Origin: an uncultured Clostridia bacterium
GTDB lineage: Bacteria > Bacillota > Clostridia > TANB77 > CAG-508
Length of the DNA: 10,577 nt
Direction of reading: 5' to 3'
Assembly: GCA_934162925.1 (NCBI GenBank)
Contig: CAKPJR010000034.1
Span: forward strand, 1 to 10,577
Part shown: positions 6,139-10,577 of the stretch, in pieces
Position numbering within the stretch: the stretch's first letter is position 1
Layout of the letters: each line of letters begins with the position of its first letter
Program-made: the position numbers and the translations under genes
The notes under the pieces: generated by a model
What the model saw: only the letters and a program-made list of their open reading frames with translations
Told to the model about the DNA's origin: nothing
The model's database searches: none

Positions 6139-6159
6139 CTGGGAACAATCCCTAGAATT
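6139..6159 (-). repeat. AATTCTAGGGATTGTTCCC motif overlapping the rplR stop
   Basis: On the minus strand the motif AATTCTAGGGATTGTTCCC contains the rplR TAG stop (6152-6154) and forms a 4-bp GGGA/TCCC hairpin. It resembles AATTCTAGGGACTGTCC in the adk-map inverted repeat (about 2799-2815), suggesting a shared dispersed element of which only one side remains here. Confidence 0.5.
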
Positions 6160-6511
6160 TTAATCCACCTTCTCTTGCAGCTTCTGCAAGCTCTTTTACT
6201 ATTCCGTGGTATATATATCCACCTCTGTCATATACAACAGATTCTATATTTTTTTCTAAAGCTCTTTTTGCTATTAAAGCTCCAACTTCTTTAGCTGCTT
6301 CTTTATTAGCTTTTTTAGTTTTTATTTCTTTATCTAGTGTAGATGCACTTGCTAAAGTAACTCCTTTTACATCATCTATTACTTGAACAGATATATTGCT
6401 ATTGCTTCTGAAAACACATAGTCTTGGGCATTCTGCTGTTCCGCTTATTTTTGTACGTACTCTTTTATGTCTTCTTTCTCTTTCTAATTTTCTATTTGTT
6501 TTGCTAATCAT
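6152..6511 (-). CDS. rplR: Large ribosomal subunit protein L18
   Basis: L18 binds 5S rRNA together with L5 and anchors it in the central protuberance. The 119-residue product begins MISKTNRKLERERRHKRVR, the basic disordered 5S-binding tail, followed by CPRLCVFRSNSNISVQVIDD, and ends with VYDRGGYIYHGIVKELAEAAREGGLKF, the normal C-terminus. The ATG at 6511 is 10 nt from AGGAG. The stop is TAG rather than the TAA most neighbours use, and lies within a repeat motif. The 147-nt spacer before it contains a cloverleaf-like repeat element. Confidence 0.97.
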   Translation of the reverse strand: MISKTNRKLERERRHKRVRTKISGTAECPRLCVFRSNSNISVQVIDDVKGVTLASASTLDKEIKTKKANKEAAKEVGALIAKRALEKNIESVVYDRGGYIYHGIVKELAEAAREGGLKF

Positions 6512-6550
6512 TTAAGAATTTCTCCTTTCTTTTTATACTTGTTTTTTATC

Positions 6551-6649
6551 AAAGGTATATTGCTCGAAAAGCAAGTAAAAATTATTGAAACCATACATAT
6601 GTATGTTGAAATAATTTTTACGCAGCTTGACAACTCAAGATGCCACTTT
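6551..6649 (-). repeat. Cloverleaf-like inverted-repeat element (rplF-rplR)
   Basis: A closing stem (6554-6558 with 6640-6644, one T-G pair on the plus strand) encloses three arms. These are TTGCT/AGCAA (6560-6564/6570-6574), a 12-bp perfect stem GTAAAAATTATT (6575-6586 with 6610-6621) capped by the palindrome CATACATATGTATG (6592-6605), and CTTGA/TCAAG (6626-6630/6635-6639). The central arm matches the architecture of the element at 8981-9096. There is no tRNA-like anticodon or T-arm. Confidence 0.75.
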
Positions 6650-6658
6650 TCATTTATT

Positions 6659-7195
6659 TTATTTACCTGTTTTACCTTCTTTTCTTCTAATATGTTCATC
6701 TACATATTTAATACCTTTTCCTCTATATGGTTCAGGTAATCTTTGTTTTCTTACTTCTGCAGCCATTTGTCCAACTAACTCTTTATCTATTCCTCTAACT
6801 ATTACAGAGTTTGGATTTGGCACTTCATAAGTAATACCAGCTGGCTCTTCCATTTTAACTGGATGTGAGTATCCTAGTGTTAAAACTAAAGTATTCCCTT
6901 GTTTTGCTGCTCTATATCCAACACCATTAATTTCTAATTGTTTTGTGTATTCATTAGAAACACCTTGTATCATATTATTAATTAATGTTCTTGTTAATCC
7001 ATGTAAACTTTTATTTTCTTTTTCATCGTTTGGTCTTGTAACTGTAATAACATTGTTCTCTAATTTTACTGTTATATTTTCGTTTATATTTTTTTCCAAT
7101 GTTCCTTTAGGTCCTTTTACAGTGATCTTTTGTCCATCCAACTTAACTTCTATGCCTTCAGGTACTGTAATTGGTTTATTTCCTATTCTTGACAT
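6659..7195 (-). CDS. rplF: Large ribosomal subunit protein L6
   Basis: L6 lies at the stalk base near the sarcin-ricin loop and the factor-binding site. The 178-residue length is standard for the two tandem L6 domains (about residues 1-82 and 83-178). It starts MSRIGNKPITVPEGIEVKLD, shows KGPKGTLEKNI, then NGVGYRAAKQGNTLVLTLGYSHPV at the domain junction, and ends with PEPYRGKGIKYVDEHIRRKEGKT. The ATG at 7195 follows AAAGGAG. The 76-nt spacer from rpsH contains a CTTGC/GCAAG mini-hairpin. Confidence 0.97.
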   Translation of the reverse strand: MSRIGNKPITVPEGIEVKLDGQKITVKGPKGTLEKNINENITVKLENNVITVTRPNDEKENKSLHGLTRTLINNMIQGVSNEYTKQLEINGVGYRAAKQGNTLVLTLGYSHPVKMEEPAGITYEVPNPNSVIVRGIDKELVGQMAAEVRKQRLPEPYRGKGIKYVDEHIRRKEGKTGK

Positions 7196-7252
7196 TTTGT
7201 TTCTCCTTTCTTAAGATACTTTCTTCTTTTACTTTTCATATCAATTTTAGTT

Positions 7253-7266
7253 CTTGCGAAAGCAAG
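7253..7266 (-). repeat. Short CTTGC/GCAAG hairpin (rpsH-rplF spacer)
   Basis: A perfect 5-bp stem CTTGC/GCAAG surrounds a 4-nt loop just after the rpsH stop. The similar TTGCT/AGCAA arm at 6560-6574 belongs to the cloverleaf-like element, so this could be a remnant of the same kind of element, or coincidence. Confidence 0.4.
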
Positions 7267-7271
7267 TTTAA

Positions 7272-7670
7272 TTACCAAATATATGCTAATACTTCTCCAC
7301 CTACACCTGCTTCTCTTGCTTGTTTGTCAGTCATTATTCCTTTTGATGTAGAAATTAAAGCTATTCCTAATCCGTTTAATACTCTTGGAAGTTCATCTTT
7401 TGCTGCATATATTCTTAAACCTGGTTTGCTTATTCTTTTTAATCCAGAAATTACTTTTTTTCCTTTTTCTGTATATTTTAGGCTTACTCTAATAATTCCT
7501 TGATTTCCATTTTCTATTTCTTCATAAGCTTTAATATATCCTTCATTAAATAGTATCTCTGCTATAGATTTTTTCATTTTAGACGCAGGGATATCTACTG
7601 TTTTAAATTTTGCACTATTTGCATTTCTTATTCTTGTTAACATATCTGCTATTGGATCAGTAGTATTCAT
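7272..7670 (-). CDS. rpsH: Small ribosomal subunit protein S8
   Basis: S8 is a primary binder of the 16S central domain and, in E. coli, the repressor of the spc operon. The 132-residue product starts NTTDPIADMLTRIRNANSAKF, shows FNEGYIKAYEE near residue 40, KPGLRIYAAKDELPRVLNGLGIALISTSKGIMTD, and the family ending ARxAGVGGEVLAYIW. The ATG at 7670 follows AAGGAGG at 9 nt. I saw no clear mimic of the S8 rRNA site near rplX-rplE. The 145-nt spacer before this gene holds a large degenerate hairpin repeat. Confidence 0.97.
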   Translation of the reverse strand: MNTTDPIADMLTRIRNANSAKFKTVDIPASKMKKSIAEILFNEGYIKAYEEIENGNQGIIRVSLKYTEKGKKVISGLKRISKPGLRIYAAKDELPRVLNGLGIALISTSKGIMTDKQAREAGVGGEVLAYIW

Positions 7671-7691
7671 TTAATTTTTCCTCCTTTTCTA

Positions 7692-7813
7692 TTTTGAAGT
7701 GAGATGTGAGAAATGAGAAATGTAAAATCTCTTTTTGACATCTAACTTCTTTTTTATTTCTAAGGCTTAATGCTAGATTTTCTCATCTCTAACATCTCAC
7801 CCCTCACCTCTTA
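7692..7813 (-). repeat. GAAGTGAGATGTGAG-family hairpin, copy 3 (rpsN-rpsH)
   Basis: The left arm (about 7696-7730) and right arm (about 7778-7813) are imperfectly complementary, closing with AAAATCT/AGATTTT. GAAGTGAGATGTGAG at 7696-7710 is identical to that in copy 1. The middle (about 7731-7777) is less ordered and holds further ACATCTAACTTCT-like pieces, as if one copy had expanded or nested in another. The element lies between the rpsN stop and the rpsH ribosome binding site. Confidence 0.75.
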
Positions 7814-7815
7814 GT

Positions 7816-8001
7816 TTACCAACTTGCTTTTTTTACACCTGGTATTTCACCTTTATGTGCTAACTCTCTAAAGCATATACGGCAAACTCCATATTTTCTA
7901 ATATATCCGTGTGGTCTTCCACATAATTTACATCTATTATATTCTCTAGTTTTATATTTTTGTGGTCTTTGTTGTTTTATAATCATTGCTTTTTTAGCCA
8001 T
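7816..8001 (-). CDS. rpsN: Small ribosomal subunit protein S14, zinc (type Z) form
   Basis: S14 completes the 30S head. At 61 residues this is the short zinc-containing form: Cys24, Cys27, Cys40 and Cys43 lie in CKLCGRPHGYIRKYGVCRIC, and the protein ends with GEIPGVKKASW. The longer zinc-free type would be about 89-100 residues. The ATG at 8001 lies 12 nt from AAAGGAGG. rplE is 22 nt upstream, a normal tight operon spacing. The zinc form suggests that a zinc-independent paralogue might exist elsewhere, but none is visible here. Confidence 0.97.
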   Translation of the reverse strand: MAKKAMIIKQQRPQKYKTREYNRCKLCGRPHGYIRKYGVCRICFRELAHKGEIPGVKKASW

Positions 8002-8023
8002 AATTTTTATTTTCCTCCTTTAT

Positions 8024-8563
8024 TTAGACTCTAAAAGGCATTCCCATTAATGTTAATAACTCTCTTGCTTCTTCATCTGTCTTTGCTGTTGTTACAAATA
8101 TAATGTCCATTCCTCTTATTTTATCAATTTTATCATATTCTATTTCTGGGAATATTAATTGTTCTTTTATTCCTAAAGAATAATTTCCTTTTCCATCAAA
8201 TGAATTTTTTGAAAGTCCTCTAAAATCTCTAACTCTAGGTAGTGCAACATTAAATAGTTTATATGCAAAATCATACATTTTTCCTGCTCTTAGTGTAACT
8301 TTGCATCCTACATTTACACCTTCCCTTAACTTAAAAGCAGCTATTGATTTTTTTGCTTTTGTTATTATTGGTTTTTGACCTGTTATTTGTGTTAAATCTG
8401 ATATTGCATTGTCTAAGCTTTTTGGATTATCTTTTACATCTCCTAAGCCAATATTTATAACTATTTTTTCTAATTTAGGAACTTGCATAATTGATTTATA
8501 CTCAAATTTTTTCATTAATGCAGGTACTACTTCTTTTTCATATTGTTCTCTTAATTTCTCCAT
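8024..8563 (-). CDS. rplE: Large ribosomal subunit protein L5
   Basis: L5 binds 5S rRNA with L18, forms the central-protuberance contact to S13, and touches the P-site tRNA. The 179-residue length is standard. It starts MEKLREQYEKEVVPALMKKF, has VPKLEKIVINIGLGDVKDN near residue 28, ITGQKPIITKAKKSIAAFKLREG, VALPRVRDFRGLSKNSFDGKGNYSLGIKEQLIFPEI, and ends LLTLMGMPFRV. The ATG at 8563 lies 11 nt from AGGAG, slightly far but the only family-consistent start. It is 28 nt from rplX. Confidence 0.97.
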   Translation of the reverse strand: MEKLREQYEKEVVPALMKKFEYKSIMQVPKLEKIVINIGLGDVKDNPKSLDNAISDLTQITGQKPIITKAKKSIAAFKLREGVNVGCKVTLRAGKMYDFAYKLFNVALPRVRDFRGLSKNSFDGKGNYSLGIKEQLIFPEIEYDKIDKIRGMDIIFVTTAKTDEEARELLTLMGMPFRV

Positions 8564-8591
8564 TGACAGTTTTTCTCCTTTCTATCTCCTA

Positions 8592-8900
8592 TTATTTAAT
8601 TTTGTTTCCGCATTTCTTGCAAACACGAATTTTTTCTTTACCTTCTTTTATAACTCCTACTCTTGTGGCTTTGTTACATTTTGGGCAAACTACATTTACT
8701 TTACTGCTATGTATACTACATTCAACAGGTATAATTCCGCCTTCTTCGCCTTGTTTTCTAGGTTTTACATGTTTTTTTCTAACATTTACACCTTTAACTA
8801 TTACTCTTTGCATTTTTGGAATTACTTCTAATACTTCTCCTGTTTTACCTTTATCATTTCCTGATAATACTTCTACTGTATCACCTTTTTTTATTTTCAT
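8592..8900 (-). CDS. rplX: Large ribosomal subunit protein L24
   Basis: L24 is one of the two assembly-initiating proteins of the 50S subunit and lies at the tunnel exit. The 102-residue product opens with the KOW motif (KGDTVEVLSGNDKGKTGEVLEVIP, about residues 5-28) and ends with a four-cysteine pattern (Cys72, Cys75, Cys94, Cys97; CPKC and CKKC) that may bind zinc. The ATG at 8900 follows GAGGTG. An unusually long 200-nt spacer with a large inverted repeat separates it from rplN, with which it is normally closely linked. Confidence 0.97.
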   Translation of the reverse strand: MKIKKGDTVEVLSGNDKGKTGEVLEVIPKMQRVIVKGVNVRKKHVKPRKQGEEGGIIPVECSIHSSKVNVVCPKCNKATRVGVIKEGKEKIRVCKKCGNKIK

Positions 8901-8980
8901 TCTATTTTCACCTCTTTATCTAATAATCTCGGATCACTAAGGACACCGATTTTTATATTTTATTCAAATACTTTGTAGAA

Positions 8981-9096
8981 CAAATCAAAATTAGTATGAT
9001 GTGCATTTTCAGATATTATAAAAAGCAGAGGCGTGCATGTGCACGTTGAGCATTTTTATAATTGATGAAAATGTGCAGAATGCTGATTTTCATTTG
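8981..9096 (-). repeat. 116-nt nested inverted-repeat element (rplN-rplX)
   Basis: Ends 8981-8994 and 9083-9096 are complementary at 12 of 14 positions. Inside, CATTTTCA (9004-9011) pairs with 9066-9073, then ATTATAAAAA (9015-9024) with 9053-9062, and a GC-richer tip CGTGCATGTGCACG (9032-9045) closes it. Overall it looks like a small non-autonomous element with terminal inverted repeats. In RNA it would make one long hairpin. No U-tract follows, and rplX beyond it must be expressed, so a strong terminator is unlikely. The remaining 8901-8980 shows only the rplX ribosome binding site. Confidence 0.8.
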
Positions 9097-9100
9097 TTTT

Positions 9101-9469
9101 TTATAATACTTCTGGTGCTAATGATAGTATCTTCATATAATCTTTATCTCTTAATTCTCTAGCTATAGGCCCAAATATACGTGTTCCTTTTGGATTTTTG
9201 TCATCACGTATTATAACTGCTGCATTTTCATCAAATCTAACATAAGATCCATCTGGTCTTCTAATAGGTTTTTTTGTTCTTACTATAACAGCTTTTACAA
9301 CATCACCTTTTTTTACAACGCCATTTGGTATAGCACTTTTTACAGAAGCTACTATTACATCTCCAACTCCTGCAAATTTTCTATATGATCCACCTAAACA
9401 TCTAATACACATTAATTCTTTAGCACCTGTATTATCTGCTACTTTTAATATTGATTGTTGTTGTATCAT
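9101..9469 (-). CDS. rplN: Large ribosomal subunit protein L14
   Basis: L14 lies at the subunit interface, helps form bridge B8 and is the docking site of the silencing factor RsfS. The 122-residue product matches the universal length, starting MIQQQSILKVADNTGAKELMCI and including KGDVVKAVIVRTKKPIRRPDGSYVRFDENAAVIIRD and TRIFGPIARELRDK, ending ILSLAPEVL. The ATG at 9469 follows AAGGAGG. It is classically the first gene of the spc operon. I see no convincing promoter in the 78-nt spacer before it, which is filled by a dispersed repeat. Confidence 0.98.
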   Translation of the reverse strand: MIQQQSILKVADNTGAKELMCIRCLGGSYRKFAGVGDVIVASVKSAIPNGVVKKGDVVKAVIVRTKKPIRRPDGSYVRFDENAAVIIRDDKNPKGTRIFGPIARELRDKDYMKILSLAPEVL

Positions 9470-9484
9470 TATGGTTTCCTCCTT

Positions 9485-9548
9485 TTTAGAAATTTGTGAA
9501 GAATTTTTGTATTTTTCTTTTTTAGTTCTTCACTCTTCATTTTTCATT
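9485..9548 (-). repeat. TTCTTCACTCTTCATT-family element, copy 2 (rpsQ-rplN)
   Basis: It fills the spacer from the rpsQ stop to the rplN ribosome binding site. It contains TTCTTCACTCTTCATT (9526-9541), identical to copy 1. In the mRNA an 8-bp stem GTGAAGAA/TTCTTCAC can form (9526-9533 with about 9495-9502), leaving the ribosome binding site free. Confidence 0.75.
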
Positions 9549-9811
9549 TATTTTATCACTGCTTTTTCTACTACTTCTACTAGTCTCCATCTTTTGTCTT
9601 TAGATAGAGGTCTTGTTTCCATTACTTTTACTTTATCACCAATTTGACATTGGTTTTCTTCGTCATGAGCTTTTAATTTATATGTTCTTTTTACAATTTT
9701 TCCATATATAGGATGTTTTACGCTTGTTTCAACTGATACAACTATTGTTTTATCCATTTTGTTAGATGTTACTGTACCAATCATAACTTTACGAAGATTT
9801 CTTTCTTCCAT
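9548..9811 (-). CDS. rpsQ: Small ribosomal subunit protein S17
   Basis: S17 binds the 5' domain of 16S rRNA and stabilises its early fold. The 87-residue product has the OB-fold pattern: RKVMIGTVTSNKMDKTIVVSVE (about residues 7-28), HPIYGKIVKRTYKLKAHDEEN, and GDKVKVMETRPLSKDKRWRLVEV. The ATG at 9811 follows AAGGAGG at about 8 nt. It belongs to the S10 block between L29 and L14 as in nearly all bacteria, but is parted from rpmC by 124 nt holding two repeat structures. Confidence 0.97.
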   Translation of the reverse strand: MEERNLRKVMIGTVTSNKMDKTIVVSVETSVKHPIYGKIVKRTYKLKAHDEENQCQIGDKVKVMETRPLSKDKRWRLVEVVEKAVIK

Positions 9812-9827
9812 TTATATTTTCCTCCTT

Positions 9828-9878
9828 CAAAAGTTTAAAGAATTTTGTGTTATTCATTCTTCACTTTTAATTTTTCAT
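9828..9878 (-). repeat. TTCTTCACTCTTCATT-family element, copy 3 (rpmC-rpsQ)
   Basis: It ends at the rpsQ ribosome binding site, as the other copies do at theirs. The 25 nt at 9841-9865 match 6095-6119 at 23 positions. In RNA, AAAAGTGAAGAAT and ATTCTTTAAACTTTT can pair imperfectly. Confidence 0.75.
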
Positions 9879-9907
9879 TGTGCGGACACGAAGTTCCGCC
9901 CATACAC
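9879..9907 (-). repeat. GC-rich hairpin GCGGA/TCCGC (rpmC-rpsQ)
   Basis: GCGGA (9882-9886) pairs with TCCGC (9895-9899); inside, AC and GT can extend the stem around a GAA loop with one bulged C. Outside, TGT and ACA flank it. It is much richer in G+C than its surroundings and abuts the adjacent dispersed element, so the two may form one compound repeat. Confidence 0.6.
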
Positions 9908-9935
9908 ATTTCTTTTAATTAGTGTAAGTTTTCTC

Positions 9936-10139
9936 TTAGTTTTTTGCTTCTTCTAATTCTCTTTGTTTTAAGATTGTTTTTATTCTAGCAATGTCTTTTT
10001 TTACTTCTTTTATTTTCATTGGATTGTCTAATCCATTTGTTGCTAAACTAAATCTTAATTTAAATAATTCTGATTTTAGTTCTCCTAATTCTTTTTCTAA
10101 ATCTGGTGAAGACATTTCTCTTATTTTATTTATCTTCAT
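9936..10139 (-). CDS. rpmC: Large ribosomal subunit protein L29
   Basis: L29 sits beside L23 at the polypeptide exit, where trigger factor and SRP dock. The 67-residue product is the usual size, a two-helix hairpin: MKINKIREMSSPDLEKELGE, then the conserved ELFKLRFSLATNGLDNPMKI and KKDIARIKTILKQRELE. I chose the ATG at 10139: it gives the family N-terminus and is 8 nt from AAGGTGG, whereas upstream in-frame ATG and GTG codons crowd that site. The first 14 nt overlap the end of rplP, so translation is probably coupled. Confidence 0.95.
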   Translation of the reverse strand: MKINKIREMSSPDLEKELGELKSELFKLRFSLATNGLDNPMKIKEVKKDIARIKTILKQRELEEAKN

Positions 10140-10569
10140 CAACATCACCACCTTGCTCTATTTCTCTTGTTAGAAATTTTGTTTTTACAGGTAATTTATG
10201 TGATGCAAGTCTTAAAGCTTCTCTTGCAACTTCTTCTGATACACCTGCAAGTTCAAATAATACTCTACCAGGTTTTACAACAGCTACCCAATATTCTGTA
10301 GCACCTTTTCCTTTACCCATACGAGTATCGGCTGGTTTTTTGCTTATTGGTTTGTTTGGGAATATTTTAATCCAAACTTTACCACCTCTTTTAATATAAC
10401 GAGTCATAGCAATTCTGGCTGCTTCTATTTGGTTTGCTGTAATTAGTCCTGATTCTAATGCTTGTAATCCGTACTCTCCTTCGTTTACAACATTTCCTCT
10501 TGTTGCTTTTCCTCTATTTCTACCTTTTTGCATTTTTCTATATTTTGTTCTTTTTGGCATTACTGGCAT
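10126..10569 (-). CDS. rplP: Large ribosomal subunit protein L16
   Basis: L16 contacts the elbow of A-site and P-site tRNA and joins late in 50S assembly. The 147-residue product shows MPKRTKYRK, GKATRGN, the QIEAARIAMTRYIKRGGKVWIKIFPNKPISKKPADTRMGKGKG block and YWVAVVKPGRVLFELAG, then LASHKLPVKTKF. Two ATGs are possible, 10569 and 10560. Only 8 nt of upstream sequence remain; they begin with a G that could be the end of an AGGAGG, which would favour 10569, but this cannot be seen. The C-terminal GGDVDEDK coding sequence also contains the rpmC ribosome binding site. rpsC is expected beyond the right edge. Confidence 0.95.
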   Translation of the reverse strand: MPVMPKRTKYRKMQKGRNRGKATRGNVVNEGEYGLQALESGLITANQIEAARIAMTRYIKRGGKVWIKIFPNKPISKKPADTRMGKGKGATEYWVAVVKPGRVLFELAGVSEEVAREALRLASHKLPVKTKFLTREIEQGGDVDEDK

Positions 10570-10577
10570 TATTGTTC

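Noticed and set aside
6551..6649. Cloverleaf-like fold considered as a tRNA gene
   Set aside because: No T-arm GTTC-type loop, no 7-nt anticodon loop, arm sizes are wrong, and the central arm is a long palindrome.
6508..6699. Small minus-strand open frame between rplF and rplR
   Set aside because: It overlaps the end of rplF in another frame, runs through the inverted repeat, and resembles no family; the Cys/Ile-rich product looks incidental.
8981..9096. Large hairpins in the spacers considered as rho-independent terminators
   Set aside because: No T-tract follows the stems on the transcribed strand, and essential genes downstream depend on read-through.

Overview
The window is one unbroken, all minus-strand run of translation genes: most of the S10/spc/alpha ribosomal-protein supercluster of a very AT-rich bacterium. 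In transcription order (right to left) it reads rplP-rpmC-rpsQ-rplN-rplX-rplE-rpsN-rpsH-rplF-rplR-rpsE-rplO-secY-adk-map-infA-rpmJ-rpsM-rpsK-rpsD(partial). The order secY-adk-map-infA-rpmJ is typical of Gram-positive (Bacillota) genomes. Having rpsD directly after rpsK is typical of Clostridia rather than Bacillus. Strong AGGAGG-type ribosome binding sites precede nearly every gene, and S14, L36, S4, L24 and adenylate kinase all carry zinc-ligand cysteines. Together these suggest a low-GC Clostridia-like Firmicute, perhaps an uncultured host-associated one; this is inferred from gene order and protein character only.

Layout: 7196-10569 holds the end of the S10 block (L16, L29, S17) and the first half of spc (L14, L24, L5, S14, S8). 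3504-7195 holds L6, L18, S5, L15 and SecY. 1545-3503 holds adenylate kinase, methionine aminopeptidase, IF-1 and L36. 1-1296 holds S13, S11 and the first two thirds of S4, which runs off the left edge. The genes make the large-subunit central protuberance and tunnel-exit proteins, small-subunit head and platform proteins, the protein-export channel, and the housekeeping enzymes usually co-transcribed with them. rpmD (L30), normally between rpsE and rplO, is absent.

The genes are ordinary; the spacers are not. Where most bacteria have 10-30 nt between spc genes, several spacers here are 75-250 nt and hold dispersed inverted repeats of at least four kinds: a GAAGTGAGATGTGAG-armed hairpin (3 copies), a TTCTTCACTCTTCATT element ending at the next gene's ribosome binding site (3 copies), a long hairpin with a 14-bp palindromic tip (2 diverged copies with compensatory changes), and an AATTCTAGGGAYTGTYCC motif (2 places). 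Some contribute the stop codon of the preceding gene or abut the next ribosome binding site. secY carries an apparent +1 frameshift near codon 50. A 248-nt structured spacer precedes rpsM, where an S4-controlled alpha-operon leader could sit. I see no novel defence, mobile or biosynthetic system; the repeats and the secY break are what deserve checking.
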